A DNA stretch of 64,000 bases from Catelliglobosispora koreensis DSM 44566. Lineage in GTDB: Bacteria; Actinomycetota; Actinomycetes; Mycobacteriales; Micromonosporaceae. This document shows, in pieces, positions 48,990-58,570 of the stretch. The notes under the pieces are model-generated. The model was given only the letters and a program-made list of their open reading frames with translations. It had not been told where the DNA came from and searched no databases. Position numbers and translations under genes: made by a program. Position 1 is the stretch's first letter, and each line of letters starts with the position of its first letter. Where the stretch lies: assembly GCF_000379685.1 (NCBI RefSeq), contig NZ_KB903272.1:310624-374623 (forward strand), written 5' to 3'.

Positions 48990-49864
48990 TGTCAGAGGTT
49001 GATGAGGGGGCGCGGCGCTTCAGGCATGCCGCGCCCGCCAATGCGCCTGACTATGGCCGGGCAGGGCGTAATGTCCCGGTGTCGCTGCTGGTTGGTGTCC
49101 TGCTCCTGACCGCGGTGCTCGTTCCGCTGTTCTTCTTCAAGCCAGCCTTCATCGCGATAATCGCGATCGCGGCGTGCATCGGCGTGTGGGAGATGGCGCG
49201 CGCGATCCGGTCAGGTGAGGCGCATCCGGCCCTGCTGCCGCTCCTTGGCGGTTCCATCGCGATGGTCGTGCTCGCCTGGTTCGCCGGGATCGAAGGACTG
49301 ACAACCGGATTGCTGGTCGCGGTTCTGGCCGTGCTCGTGTGGCGGATGGGTGACGGGCCCGACGGTTACTTGCGCGACATGGGCGCGTCAGTGCTGATTT
49401 TGGTCTATGTGCCATTCCTGTTGGGCTTCGCGGTATTGCTCGTCACGCCGGACGACGGGCATTGGCGGATTCTTGTCGCACTTCTGGCCGTCGTCCTGTC
49501 GGACACGGGAGGCTACGTCGCGGGTGTCCTTTTTGGAAAGCACCCGATGGCTCCCTCGATCAGCCCCAAGAAGTCCTGGGAGGGTTTCGCGGGCTCCATC
49601 GTGGCGACTTCGGCCGGCAGTGCCGCGTTGTTGTGGCTGCTGCTTGATGTGGCTCCGTGGAAGGGCGCGTTGTTCGGCGTGATCGTCTCATGCGCCGCGG
49701 TGCTCGGTGATCTGACCGAATCACTCATCAAGCGTGATCTTGGAATCAAGGACATGAGTAACCTGCTGCCCGCGCACGGCGGCCTGATGGACCGGCTGGA
49801 CTCGATTCTTTTCGCTGTGCCAACCGCCTATCTGTTGCTCTCCGTGCTGGCGCCGCTCCCGTGA
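48989..49864 (+). CDS. cdsA: phosphatidate cytidylyltransferase
   Basis: Makes CDP-diacylglycerol for phospholipid synthesis. 291 residues, seven to eight membrane helices. The CdsA signature ([17 protein letters not shown], then [11 protein letters not shown]) is complete near the C-terminus. Confidence 0.95.
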   Translation: MSEVDEGARRFRHAAPANAPDYGRAGRNVPVSLLVGVLLLTAVLVPLFFFKPAFIAIIAIAACIGVWEMARAIRSGEAHPALLPLLGGSIAMVVLAWFAGIEGLTTGLLVAVLAVLVWRMGDGPDGYLRDMGASVLILVYVPFLLGFAVLLVTPDDGHWRILVALLAVVLSDTGGYVAGVLFGKHPMAPSISPKKSWEGFAGSIVATSAGSAALLWLLLDVAPWKGALFGVIVSCAAVLGDLTESLIKRDLGIKDMSNLLPAHGGLMDRLDSILFAVPTAYLLLSVLAPLP

Positions 49865-49928
49865 TATCGCTCCCGGTGTCAACCGGGGGGCTGTTGTACG
49901 TTGCGGAACGTGGGACACTGGTCCAGTC

Positions 49929-51056
49929 ATGACAACACTGCCCGTAGTTCCATTAACGCTCGGTGACGGTATGCCTTCGCGCCGTGCCTCCATGCCGCCT
50001 GTCCATCTGGCGGACCTGGATTTGGCTGGCCGTCGCGCCATCGTCGCCGAAACCGGCGAGCAGGCCTTCCGTGCCGCTCAGCTGTCCACCCACTACTTTG
50101 GCCGCCTCGAGCGCGACCCAGCCGCGATGACGGACATCCCGGCCGCGTCCCGTGAGCGTCTCGCAGGCCATCTGATGCCAAAGCTGCTGACGCCGGTTCG
50201 CGAGCTTGAATGCGACGACGGGGCGACCCGCAAATCGCTTTGGCGGCTTCACGACGGTGCGCTCGTGGAGAGCGTGCTGATGGGTTACCCAGATCGGGTA
50301 ACCGTCTGCATTTCAAGTCAGGCAGGCTGCGGAATGGCCTGCCCGTTCTGTGCTACGGGACAGGCGGGGCTAACGCGCAATCTCTCGACCGCGGAAATCG
50401 TCGATCAGGTGGTCTATCTGGCTGGCGTCGCCGCGTCGGGGGTCATGGAGGGAGTGCCGCGAAGGCTAAGCCATGTCGTGTTCATGGGCATGGGCGAGCC
50501 TTTGGCGAACTACTCCCGCGTCATCGCGGCGTTGCGCCGGCTGACCAGTCCCGCTCCGGAGGGGCTGGGCTTGTCGCAGCGGCACATCACCGTATCGACG
50601 GTCGGCCTAGTCCCGGCCATGAAAAAGCTGGCAGACGAAGATTTGTCGGTTACTCTTGCGCTTTCCTTACACGCGCCTGACGACGAGCTCCGCGACGAAC
50701 TCGTGCCGGTCAACCAGCGCTGGAAGGTCGCTGAGGTGCTCGACGCGGCGTGGGCCTACTCCGCGAAGACTGGTCGGCGAATCAGTATTGAATACGCGAT
50801 GATCAGGGATGTGAATGATCAGCCGTGGCGGGCCGACCTTTTAGGACGACTGCTAGCGGGGCGGCTGGCGCACGTCAATCTCATCCCGCTCAATCCCACC
50901 CCCGGGAGCCGATGGGACGCCAGTCCCAAGCCGGTTGAGCGGGAATTCGTCAGAAGGCTGCGGGAAGCCGGTGTTCCTACTACTGTGCGGGACACTAGAG
51001 GGCGAGAGATCGACGGCGCATGTGGTCAACTGGCGGCAAGCGAGGGTGAGGCATGA
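49929..51056 (+). CDS. rlmN: dual-specificity rRNA/tRNA adenine-C2 methyltransferase RlmN
   Basis: Radical-SAM enzyme methylating A2503 of 23S rRNA and A37 of tRNA. 375 residues; the iron-sulfur motif CGMACPFC at 134-141, [25 protein letters not shown] and a conserved Cys near the C-terminus (DGACGQL). Four-base overlap with the DivIVA-like gene. Confidence 0.96.
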   Translation: MTTLPVVPLTLGDGMPSRRASMPPVHLADLDLAGRRAIVAETGEQAFRAAQLSTHYFGRLERDPAAMTDIPAASRERLAGHLMPKLLTPVRELECDDGATRKSLWRLHDGALVESVLMGYPDRVTVCISSQAGCGMACPFCATGQAGLTRNLSTAEIVDQVVYLAGVAASGVMEGVPRRLSHVVFMGMGEPLANYSRVIAALRRLTSPAPEGLGLSQRHITVSTVGLVPAMKKLADEDLSVTLALSLHAPDDELRDELVPVNQRWKVAEVLDAAWAYSAKTGRRISIEYAMIRDVNDQPWRADLLGRLLAGRLAHVNLIPLNPTPGSRWDASPKPVEREFVRRLREAGVPTTVRDTRGREIDGACGQLAASEGEA

Positions 51057-52039
51057 GTTCTTCGAGTCACGGGCAGCGTTTCCGCCGGCGGGCGATCCGC
51101 CGCGGATACAAAGTCGATGAGGTTGACGCCTTCCTGGACCGGGTAGAAGCGACCATCAACGGCTCAGGGGCGGGCCGGGTGACCGCGCAGGATGTGCACG
51201 ACGTCGTCTTTAGAGTGCGGTTCGGCGGTTATGACGAGTGGCAAGTTGACCTGCACCTTGACCGGGTGGAGCGTCAGATCGCCGAGCTTGAGGAGCGGTC
51301 GATGGGCCCCGGTGTCGGTGCCCAGTTGCGTGCCGCGATGAGTTCCCCGGTCGATCGTGGAGGGCCGCCGCCACCACCGTTGCCCACCCGCACTCCTTCA
51401 GCGCACGTTCCCACCAGCACTTTGCCCCGCTTTGACCAGCCTTTTGACGGACCGCCGCGGCGTGATGACTCGGCCTATGTGCCGACTGGCAGCTTTAGCG
51501 CCCTCCCGCCGGACCCCATCCGCGAACCGTCAGGCAGCTACCCAGGCTTCAACTCGGACTTGCCGCGCCGAGGCGGAAATGACCTCACGGGTGAGATCCG
51601 GCGTACCGATCTGACGGGCGAGATCCGTCGCAGCGATCCTTATGGCACAGGCGGTTTCGGGCCCGTTTCCCCCGCGGCCCCGCCCTTCCGCCAGATGGAC
51701 ACGATGTCGGGACGTGGTTTCGACGCCGCCGCCACCGGATCGTTCAACCCGCTGCCGCCGTCGCAAAGCGGTGGCTTCGGCCCGCCTCCGGGTGGGATCG
51801 AGAGCCAGCGGATCGATCAGCTGCGCCGCACGTTCCAGTTGCGTCGCTTCGGCAGTGGCTATGACCCGAGCCAAGTGGACCGGTTGTTCGACACGGTCGC
51901 TGGTGCCCTGGCTGGCCGCGGTGGAGTGAACGAATCTGAGCTGGATCCGACCAGGCTGGCGCTAGTTCCCGGCGGCTATTACGAAGCCGAGGTGGATCAG
52001 GCGATCCGGGAAGCTCGCGAGATTCTCCGGTCGCGCTAA
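51053..52039 (+). CDS. DivIVA-like protein with two DivI1A repeats
   Basis: 328 residues. The N-terminal block [20 protein letters not shown], then RVEATI, and the related [20 protein letters not shown], then RVERQI, are two adjacent DivI1A-type repeats. A third, [20 protein letters not shown], then TVAGAL, lies near 270. The centre (about 100-255) is Pro/Gly/Arg-rich with internal LTGEIRR repeats (two copies) and is probably disordered. The translational coupling to rlmN is conserved-looking. A polar scaffold role is inference. Confidence 0.8.
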   Translation: MSSSSHGQRFRRRAIRRGYKVDEVDAFLDRVEATINGSGAGRVTAQDVHDVVFRVRFGGYDEWQVDLHLDRVERQIAELEERSMGPGVGAQLRAAMSSPVDRGGPPPPPLPTRTPSAHVPTSTLPRFDQPFDGPPRRDDSAYVPTGSFSALPPDPIREPSGSYPGFNSDLPRRGGNDLTGEIRRTDLTGEIRRSDPYGTGGFGPVSPAAPPFRQMDTMSGRGFDAAATGSFNPLPPSQSGGFGPPPGGIESQRIDQLRRTFQLRRFGSGYDPSQVDRLFDTVAGALAGRGGVNESELDPTRLALVPGGYYEAEVDQAIREAREILRSR

Positions 52040-52060
52040 GACGTGGCGCGCTAAGACGTT

Positions 52061-52087
52061 AAGGGCCCCGCCCAGGCGGGGCCCTTT
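52061..52087. terminator. bidirectional terminator
   Basis: AAGGGCCCCGCC (52061-52072) pairs with GGCGGGGCCCTT (52075-52086), followed by T; symmetrical for both convergent genes. Confidence 0.85.
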
Positions 52088-52093
52088 GCTATG

Positions 52094-52315
52094 TCAGTCC
52101 CGCAATCCGTTGCGGCGCAGCACGGCGTCGGCGATCAGCAGGAAGGCGATCCCGGCGGCGAACCCGATGATCCACGGAGCGCCCGTGCTGACGTCGTTGT
52201 TGGCGAAAAGCATCAGCACGAGAGTGATGATCACGGCCACGCCGCCGATGCGCCACAGCCTGCGCGGAGTGGGCTTGTGCTGGTCGGGTGAGGTTACCGG
52301 CTCTTCTGCGGCCAC
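52094..52315 (-). CDS. small two-helix membrane protein (DUF2631-like)
   Basis: 73 residues from GTG 52315 with AAAGGA upstream. Charged N-terminus, then two helices (IGGVAVIITLVLMLFA and WIIGFAAGIAFLLIADAVL), ending RRNGLRD. The pattern is like DUF2631, an actinobacterial family; the assignment is tentative. Confidence 0.7.
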   Translation of the reverse strand: MAAEEPVTSPDQHKPTPRRLWRIGGVAVIITLVLMLFANNDVSTGAPWIIGFAAGIAFLLIADAVLRRNGLRD

Positions 52316-52350
52316 TGGAGGTCCTTTCGGCGGTCACGTTTCTCCACCGG

Positions 52351-52356
52351 TAGCCT
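52351..52356 (+). promoter_or_regulatory. -10 element for leaderless hydrolase/Rieske gene
   Basis: TAGCCT (TANNNT) ends six bases before the GTG at 52363, and no ribosome-binding site is present. Confidence 0.45.
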
Positions 52357-52362
52357 AGAGCA

Positions 52363-53898
52363 GTGCAAATTACGGGTACGGGACACGCCAGCATGCGCAT
52401 CGACACCCCAGCCGGGTCGATCCTCTGTGATCCCTGGGTGAACCCAGCGTATTTCGCCTCCTGGTTCCCCTTTCCGGACAATTCCCAGCTCGACTGGGAG
52501 TCCTTGGGCCAGTGCGACTACCTCTACGTCTCGCACTTGCACCGCGACCATTTCGACGCGGCACATCTCAAGCGGTTCGTGAGCAAGAAGGCGACCGTTC
52601 TGCTCCCCGAGTACCCGACGTCGCAGCTTGAGGACGAACTGCGCGACTTGGGCTTCACGAAGTTCTTCAAGACCGTGAGCGACGAGGTGCACGAGCTCGA
52701 TGGCGGGCTCAAGGTGCTCATCCAGGCGCTGATCAGCCCGACCGACGGCCCGATTGGCGACTCGTCACTGTGGGTGGAATATGACGGCGTGCGCGTCCTG
52801 AACCAAAATGACGCCCGGCCAACGGATCTAGCCTCGTTCAAGGAACTCGGTCACGTGCACGCGCACATGCTGCAGTTCAGTGGTGCGATCTGGTATCCGA
52901 TGGTTTACGAGCTGCCGCAGACCGCGAAGACCGCCTTCGGCAAGCAGAAGCGTGAGCGCCAGTTTGACCGGACGTTCCGTTACATCGACGATCTTCAGGC
53001 TAGCTGGGTGTTCCCGATCGCTGGGCCGCCTTGCTTCCTCGATGACGAACTGTGGCACCTCAACGATATTCACGGCGACGAGGGCAACATCTTCCCGGAT
53101 CAGTCGGAGTTCATGAAGGAGTATCCGGGCTCCAATGGTGTCGTGCTGCTGCCGGGCAGTGTCTCGACGCTGACGCAAACCGATTGCAGCACAACGCATC
53201 CGACGGATCCAGACGAATACTTCGCCAACAAGGAAGCGCACCTGAAGGCATACCGCGATCGTCAGCGCGTGACCATTGAGAAGGAGAAGGCTTCCTGGTC
53301 GCACCCTGAGGTCGATGTGCTCGCGGGCATGAAGGCGCAGATCGAGCCGCTGCTCGACGAATCCGTCTACCTCGCCAAGGGAGTCGGCGGTCCGGTCAGG
53401 TTCGATCTCACGTCCCCCGACGGCGAGGTGCTCGAGTCGATCGTCATTGACTTCCCAGGCAAAGAAGTTCGGGTGTACGACGAGGAGAAGGTCCGTTACC
53501 GGTTCCGAACCGAGCGCCGCCTTGTCGAGCACCTGCTCCACATCGGTGAAGGTGACTGGGTCAATTCGCTGTTCCTGTCCTGCCGGTTCTCCGCCGCCCG
53601 CATCGGTCAGTACAACGAGTTCGTCTACGCGTTCTTCAAGTGCCTGTCCGAGGAGCGCCTGCAGTATGCCGAGGGCTGGTATGAAAGCCAGCGTCCCGAT
53701 GCCGAGGACATCACGATGGGCGGCTGGACGTTCCAGCGCCGCTGCCCACACCTCAAGGCCGACCTGACGCGCTTTGGCATCGTCGAGGGCAAGACGCTCA
53801 CGTGCCAGTTGCACGGCTGGAAGTTTGACCTATCGAGTGGGCGCTGCCTGACGAGCGTCGGGCACGAGATCCGTTCCGTGCCCGCCGCTTCATCGTGA
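52363..53898 (+). CDS. metallo-beta-lactamase-fold hydrolase fused to a C-terminal Rieske domain
   Basis: 511 residues from GTG 52363. The N-terminal half has HLHRDH at 58-63, the HxHxDH metal motif of the metallo-beta-lactamase fold (UlaG-like). The C-terminus is a Rieske [2Fe-2S] domain with ligands C461, H463, C481 and H484 (CPHL ... CQLHGW). This pair of domains is also found in CMP-N-acetylneuraminate hydroxylase, but there the Rieske part comes first. Substrate unknown. An oxygenase-like role is inference. Confidence 0.85.
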   Translation: MQITGTGHASMRIDTPAGSILCDPWVNPAYFASWFPFPDNSQLDWESLGQCDYLYVSHLHRDHFDAAHLKRFVSKKATVLLPEYPTSQLEDELRDLGFTKFFKTVSDEVHELDGGLKVLIQALISPTDGPIGDSSLWVEYDGVRVLNQNDARPTDLASFKELGHVHAHMLQFSGAIWYPMVYELPQTAKTAFGKQKRERQFDRTFRYIDDLQASWVFPIAGPPCFLDDELWHLNDIHGDEGNIFPDQSEFMKEYPGSNGVVLLPGSVSTLTQTDCSTTHPTDPDEYFANKEAHLKAYRDRQRVTIEKEKASWSHPEVDVLAGMKAQIEPLLDESVYLAKGVGGPVRFDLTSPDGEVLESIVIDFPGKEVRVYDEEKVRYRFRTERRLVEHLLHIGEGDWVNSLFLSCRFSAARIGQYNEFVYAFFKCLSEERLQYAEGWYESQRPDAEDITMGGWTFQRRCPHLKADLTRFGIVEGKTLTCQLHGWKFDLSSGRCLTSVGHEIRSVPAASS

Positions 53899-53915
53899 TC
53901 CACATCCCGAGGTGA

Positions 53916-53977
53916 GATCCACATCCCTCCAGACGTGATCAAAAGGCGGTTTGATCACGTCCCAAGGGATGTGGATC
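53916..53977. repeat. 62-bp palindromic element, copy 2
   Basis: Same AGGCGG loop and 28-base arms as 27150-27211, with three adjacent mismatches in mid-arm. A truncated extra arm (TGATCCACATCCC, 53895-53907) lies just before it. It sits between two convergent genes. Confidence 0.93.
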
Positions 53978-53985
53978 ACCAACGG

Positions 53986-54105
53986 GCGCGCCCGCACGAT
54001 GCGCGCCCGCACGATGCGCGCCCGCACGATGCGCGCCCGCACGATGCGCGCCCGCACGATGCGCGCCCGCACGATGCGCGCCCGCACGATGCGCGCCCGC
54101 ACGAT
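53986..54105 (+). repeat. eight perfect tandem copies of a 15-bp unit
   Basis: GCGCGCCCGCACGAT repeated eight times without a mismatch, then a partial GCGCG. It starts eight bases after palindrome copy 2. All frames stay open because 15 is a multiple of three, but no start signal or coding context supports a protein. Confidence 0.97.
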
Positions 54106-54141
54106 GCGCGGCCAAATAGCGCGGCCGCAAGGGCAAGCGGG

Positions 54142-55662
54142 CTACTTGCCGAGGTCGGCCAGGATGCGGTTGGCGGCGTTGTGGCCTGCCGCGCCGATGA
54201 CTGACCCGGCCGGGTGGCAGCCGGCGGAGCCGGCGTAGAGGCCGGGGAAGCCGGTGGCATAAGGCATCCGGGACGCCAGCGCGACGGTGTTGTCCACGTG
54301 ATGAATATGCCCACCGGTGATGCCGAAGTGCGACTCGATCCCCGACGGCGACAGCGTGAAGGTGTCGGCGACGAGCGCTGACGTTCCGGGCGCGTAACTG
54401 TCGCAAATGGACAACAGGTGGTCCACGTAGGCGTCATCCACGGCGGCGCCGTAGGGCACGGACTGGACGAACAGCGCACTGGAGTGGTGTCCTTCGTCGT
54501 CCATCAAAGAGGGATCGACGGTGGTGTGCAGGTACCACTCGATCGTCGGCTCGTCGGGCAACTGTCCTGATTGGACTTGCTCCCACATCCGGCGCAAGCG
54601 GGCCAGCGGCTGATCACCATCGGAGCCGGGCAGCAGGTGGATCGTGGAACCAAACGGCGATGGGGCGCCCGCGGGCAGACACGAGAACTTAGGCAGCCCA
54701 GACAGAGCCAGGTTGACCTTCATCGTGGTGCCGGTGCGCTGGTGCGCCTTCATCCGCTCCTGCAACGAGTCAGGAACGGGGGCGATCTTCATCAGCTCAT
54801 AGGGATCGCACGCGCCGAGCACCACCGGAGACGAGACAACGTGACCGGATTCCAGGGCAACACCGGTAACGGCACCGGCTGACGAGAGCACCGAAGCCAC
54901 TCGTGACGAGGTGAAGATCTGCCCGCCAGCGGCGACGAACGCCTCGGAGAACATCCGCGAGACGGTACCCATCCCGCCGCGCGCGATCATCCACGTGCCG
55001 TCGGCACCGGGCAGCCGGCACATGTTGTGCACGAGGAAGTTATGGCCGGTTCCAGCATCGTCGGGGCCGGCGTTGATGCCCGACAGTCCATCGGTCACCG
55101 CGTACATCGACAGCAGTAGTTCGGATTCGAAATCGAACTTCTTCAGATAGTCGAGCACGCTTCCGCGTACCAGAGAAATGAAAGTGTCTTGAAGGGACGG
55201 CCGGATGTATTGCGCGGCGGTCTCTTCGACGGTGCCTGGTTCTGCCAGCCACGCGGGCGCGAGATCCTCGCGCAGGGCGGCGAGTTCGGCCTGCATCAAC
55301 GCGTCTGCCCGTAGGTCGGCCTCGGAGTAGATGCCGTTGTCCGTGCGCGTCGAGCCGCTGAGCAGATAGGCAGACCCTGGCGTGGGCAGGAAGTAGTGCG
55401 GGTCGCGGCGCAGCACCGGGATGTCGATGTCCAGGGTGCGCATGAGTTCCGGTGGCATCAGACCGAGCAAGTAGGAGCCGGTCGACTGCTGTAAGCCGGG
55501 CACCTTGGCGAAGGGGTGCTCGGTGCGGGTCGCGCCACCGATGACGGAGCTTGCCTCAAGCATGACGACGCGCAGGCCGGCCCGGGCCAGCAGGATGCCA
55601 CTAACGAGTCCGTTGTGCCCGGATCCGATGATCACAACGTCGGCTGATGTGGGGTGGGTCAT
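54142..55662 (-). CDS. FAD-dependent oxidoreductase, phytoene-desaturase/PYROXD2-like
   Basis: 506 residues. The N-terminal dinucleotide-binding motif VVIIGSGHNGLVSGILLARAG is followed by VMLEASSVIGGATRTE. The C-terminal FAD-contacting block GLYAGSAGCHPAGSVIGAAG is typical of the PYROXD2/CrtI-like group. Substrate unknown. Twelve bases upstream of it, on the same strand, is a TetR regulator. Confidence 0.87.
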   Translation of the reverse strand: MTHPTSADVVIIGSGHNGLVSGILLARAGLRVVMLEASSVIGGATRTEHPFAKVPGLQQSTGSYLLGLMPPELMRTLDIDIPVLRRDPHYFLPTPGSAYLLSGSTRTDNGIYSEADLRADALMQAELAALREDLAPAWLAEPGTVEETAAQYIRPSLQDTFISLVRGSVLDYLKKFDFESELLLSMYAVTDGLSGINAGPDDAGTGHNFLVHNMCRLPGADGTWMIARGGMGTVSRMFSEAFVAAGGQIFTSSRVASVLSSAGAVTGVALESGHVVSSPVVLGACDPYELMKIAPVPDSLQERMKAHQRTGTTMKVNLALSGLPKFSCLPAGAPSPFGSTIHLLPGSDGDQPLARLRRMWEQVQSGQLPDEPTIEWYLHTTVDPSLMDDEGHHSSALFVQSVPYGAAVDDAYVDHLLSICDSYAPGTSALVADTFTLSPSGIESHFGITGGHIHHVDNTVALASRMPYATGFPGLYAGSAGCHPAGSVIGAAGHNAANRILADLGK

Positions 55663-55673
55663 ACCGAGAGAGA

Positions 55674-56324
55674 TTACCTGAGCAATGACTCAGTAACGGC
55701 TTTCAGTTCGGCTTCAAAAAGTTCCGTAGCGTCATCAACGGCCCAGCTCAAGTGCCCGAAGGCTTCGGCCATAATTAATCCATAGAACTGTGCCCACCTC
55801 GCCAGGAAGTAGGTGTAGACCTCGGCGGGGATGTCGAACTGGGAGGCGAGAGCGTCCCGGACCGGCAGGCGTCCCTGAGCGTGCAGGGCCAGCATCGGCT
55901 CGATGAAGATCATGCCGAACTGGTTGCCGGCGTGCGTGAGGTCCTCGCACTGCTGATGGAATTCATCGACGCCGGGCAGGGGCGGGCCGAACATCAGGGC
56001 GGCCTCGCTGAGGTGGGTGAGGACCCAGCGCCGGAATTCGCGCACCATCGCGATCAGCCGCCCGACGTGATCATCAGCGGGGAGTTCGTCGCGCACGGCC
56101 TCACAGGCCAGGCGTAGCTCGACGTGTAAGTCGGTCGCGAGGTCGAGGATCAGTGAGTCAAGCGCCGGGTAGTAGCGGTAGAGCGCGGGAGCGGTGATGC
56201 CCATGTCCCGTGCGACCGCTCGCAAGCTGATCCCCGCCGGACCCGACGCGACCAGCAAAGACCGTGCTGCCGCCTTGATTTCAGCGACCGTGAGGTCCCG
56301 TCGCTTCTGTGACCTATCCGACAC
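55674..56324 (-). CDS. TetR-family regulator
   Basis: 216 residues. N-terminal helix-turn-helix: AEIKAAARSLLVASGPAGIS, LRAVARDMGITAPALYRYYP. The ligand-binding C-terminal domain is of the WHG type. Divergent from the MMPL transporter by 68 bases; most likely represses it and perhaps its own operon with the oxidoreductase. Confidence 0.9.
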   Translation of the reverse strand: MSDRSQKRRDLTVAEIKAAARSLLVASGPAGISLRAVARDMGITAPALYRYYPALDSLILDLATDLHVELRLACEAVRDELPADDHVGRLIAMVREFRRWVLTHLSEAALMFGPPLPGVDEFHQQCEDLTHAGNQFGMIFIEPMLALHAQGRLPVRDALASQFDIPAEVYTYFLARWAQFYGLIMAEAFGHLSWAVDDATELFEAELKAVTESLLR

Positions 56325-56338
56325 GAGCTATCCTGACG

Positions 56339-56370
56339 TTAACGGTGTTCACTAATCTAACCGGTGTTAA
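56339..56370. promoter_or_regulatory. candidate TetR operator
   Basis: Direct repeats CGGTGTT at 56343-56349 and 56362-56368 (19 bp apart) inside a TTAAC ... GTTAA frame, in the divergent gap between the regulator and the transporter. Confidence 0.5.
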
Positions 56371-56392
56371 TCAACTTTAGCCGGAGGATGAC

Positions 56393-58411
56393 ATGTTCGC
56401 ATGGTGGGGCCGGGCCGTAGTCCGGTTGCGCTGGCTTATTTTGCTGGCCGCCGCAGCCGTTCTCGTGCTTGGGGCGACCTGGGGCGGCGGCGTTTTCAAC
56501 GATCTGATCAGTGGCGGCTTCGACGATCCGTCGAGTCCGTCGAGCAAGGCACACGCGCAAATCAACGCGGAGCTCGGCCGCCAGGACACCGACATCATCG
56601 CGCTCTACACCGGGGACAGTCTCGAAGCTCCCGTGCACGATGTCATGGCCCGGGTCAAAGACCGCCCCGAGGTCACGAGTGTCGTCAATGGACGGGTCTC
56701 CACCGACGGAAAATCGACCTACCTGGCCATTCAGCTGCGCGATGGCGACGAGAACAAGAAGCTCGACGACTTCGCGGCCATCGAGCCCCTTTTAGGGGCA
56801 GCGGGAGTCAAAAGCGAGATCGGTGGGCTCATCCCCTTCCTGGAGGACGCGAACACCCAAATCAGCGAGGACATCACGAAGGCCGAGATCATCAGCCTGC
56901 CGATTCTTCTTGTCCTGCTTATCTTTATCTTCCGTGGACTCGTCGCCGCGGCGACACCTTTGCTCGTCGGCATCCTCGCGGTGCTAGGCGCCTTCATCAC
57001 GGTCAGGGCACTGGCACAGGTCACTGATGTGTCGGTCTTCGCCATCAACATCATTACGATGCTCGGCCTCGGTATGGCGATCGACTATTCGCTATTCATC
57101 GTCTCTCGCTTCCGGGAAGAACTCGCCCTGGGCAAGACACCGGCGGAGGCGATCGCGGTGACCATCGCCACCGCGGGACGGACCGTCATGGTGTCCGGCC
57201 TGACAGTCGCTGTCGCCCTGGCGAGCTTGCTGGTCTTCCCGATGGCGTTCCTCAAGTCCATGGCTTGGGGCGGCATGAGTGCGGTGCTCGTCGCGATGAT
57301 CGCTGCGCTCACCGTGCTGCCTGCCCTGCTTGTGGTGCTGGGCAAGCGCATCAACGCGTTGAGCATCAAGGCACGGCCCAAGCGTGGTGAGGGTGGCTGG
57401 GCGAAACTGGCCCACAGCGTGATGAGGCGGCCGGTGCTTTACGCCGTCGGTGTGACGGTGTTGTTGCTGGCGCTGGCAGTTCCCTTCCTGCGCATCGAGT
57501 TTGGTGGTTTCGACGAGCGCGTTCTGCCCAAGGACACCGAGTCGCGCGTCGTCAGTGAACGGATCAACACCGGGTTCCCGGGCGGTGGCACCTCGCCGAT
57601 CATGGTTCTGTCCAGCAACGCATCCGCTCTGGAGGCGGGAATCAAGGGCCTGCCTAACGTCACGGCCACCCAGGTTGTGCAGGACAAGCTGATCGTCGTG
57701 AACTATCCCGGCGAGCCAACGTCGGAGCTGGCACGCGATCTGGTCCGCGACATTCGGCAACTGCCAGGGGAGCATCTCGTTGGCGGGCGATCCGCCGCGG
57801 ATGTGGATCAGCTCGACGCGTTCACGGAACGGTTGCCGTGGATGCTATTGCTGATCGCGGTGAGCACGTTTGTGTTGCTGTTCCTCGCCTTTGGCTCAGT
57901 GGTGCTGCCACTCAAGGCCATCGTCATGAACATCATCTCGATCGGCGCCAGCTTCGGTGTGGTCGTATGGGTTTTCCAAGACGGGCACTTCGCCGATTTC
58001 CTGGGCTTCACCGTGACGGGGTTCCTAGAACCAGCCAATCTGGTGCTGATGCTCGCGATTTTGTTCGGCCTGGCGACCGACTACGAGGTCTTCCTTCTTT
58101 CGCGGGTACGCGAGGAGTGGGACCAGACCGGAGACAACAACACGGCGGTGGCACACGGACTGCAGCGGACCGGCGGCATCATCACCGCCGCGGCACTCTT
58201 GCTGATCATCGTGATTGGAGGGTTCGCGACCGGCGGCACGGCCACGATCAAGCTCCTCGGCGTCGGCACCGTGGTCGCGGTCGCCGTTGACGCGGCGCTC
58301 GTGCGCACGCTACTCGTGCCCGCGACCATGCGGTTGCTCGGCCGCTGGAACTGGTGGGCTCCCGGGCCATTAGCCAAGCTCTATCGTCGATACGGCATCC
58401 GGGAGTCGTAG
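56393..58411 (+). CDS. MMPL/RND-family transporter
   Basis: 672 residues from ATG 56393 (GGAGG five bases upstream). Twelve membrane helices in the 1+5, 1+5 pattern with two large external domains. MMPL blocks: GLGMAIDYSLFIVSRFREEL and LFGLATDYEVFLLSRVREEW, which carry the proton-relay Asp residues. Substrate (lipid, drug or siderophore) cannot be told. Regulated by the divergent TetR by inference. Confidence 0.92.
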   Translation: MFAWWGRAVVRLRWLILLAAAAVLVLGATWGGGVFNDLISGGFDDPSSPSSKAHAQINAELGRQDTDIIALYTGDSLEAPVHDVMARVKDRPEVTSVVNGRVSTDGKSTYLAIQLRDGDENKKLDDFAAIEPLLGAAGVKSEIGGLIPFLEDANTQISEDITKAEIISLPILLVLLIFIFRGLVAAATPLLVGILAVLGAFITVRALAQVTDVSVFAINIITMLGLGMAIDYSLFIVSRFREELALGKTPAEAIAVTIATAGRTVMVSGLTVAVALASLLVFPMAFLKSMAWGGMSAVLVAMIAALTVLPALLVVLGKRINALSIKARPKRGEGGWAKLAHSVMRRPVLYAVGVTVLLLALAVPFLRIEFGGFDERVLPKDTESRVVSERINTGFPGGGTSPIMVLSSNASALEAGIKGLPNVTATQVVQDKLIVVNYPGEPTSELARDLVRDIRQLPGEHLVGGRSAADVDQLDAFTERLPWMLLLIAVSTFVLLFLAFGSVVLPLKAIVMNIISIGASFGVVVWVFQDGHFADFLGFTVTGFLEPANLVLMLAILFGLATDYEVFLLSRVREEWDQTGDNNTAVAHGLQRTGGIITAAALLLIIVIGGFATGGTATIKLLGVGTVVAVAVDAALVRTLLVPATMRLLGRWNWWAPGPLAKLYRRYGIRES

Positions 58412-58469
58412 AACGTTGAGCCCCGGATGGTCTTCCGGCGGAATCAGCGTGTAAACCTCGCGACGGTCA

Positions 58470-58556
58470 GGGTACGAATGCAACATATAGGACGAACAGT
58501 TTTTCGCGGTACGGCAGCGAGCTGGGACCGTCTGTAAAGTGTTGTCATTCGTACCC
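58470..58556. promoter_or_regulatory. pair of inverted 11-bp sites before the LCP-dxr operon
   Basis: GGGTACGAATG (58470-58480) and its exact complement CATTCGTACCC (58546-58556) are 65 bases apart in the 159-bp gap; with one bulge the match extends to 15 bases. The right copy lies 14 bases before the GTG start. Candidate binding sites for one regulator. Confidence 0.5.
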
Positions 58557-58570
58557 CCCTCGCGAACGGA

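Noticed and set aside
53986-54105. CRISPR array
   Set aside because: Repeats are contiguous 15-mers with no spacers and no cas genes nearby.
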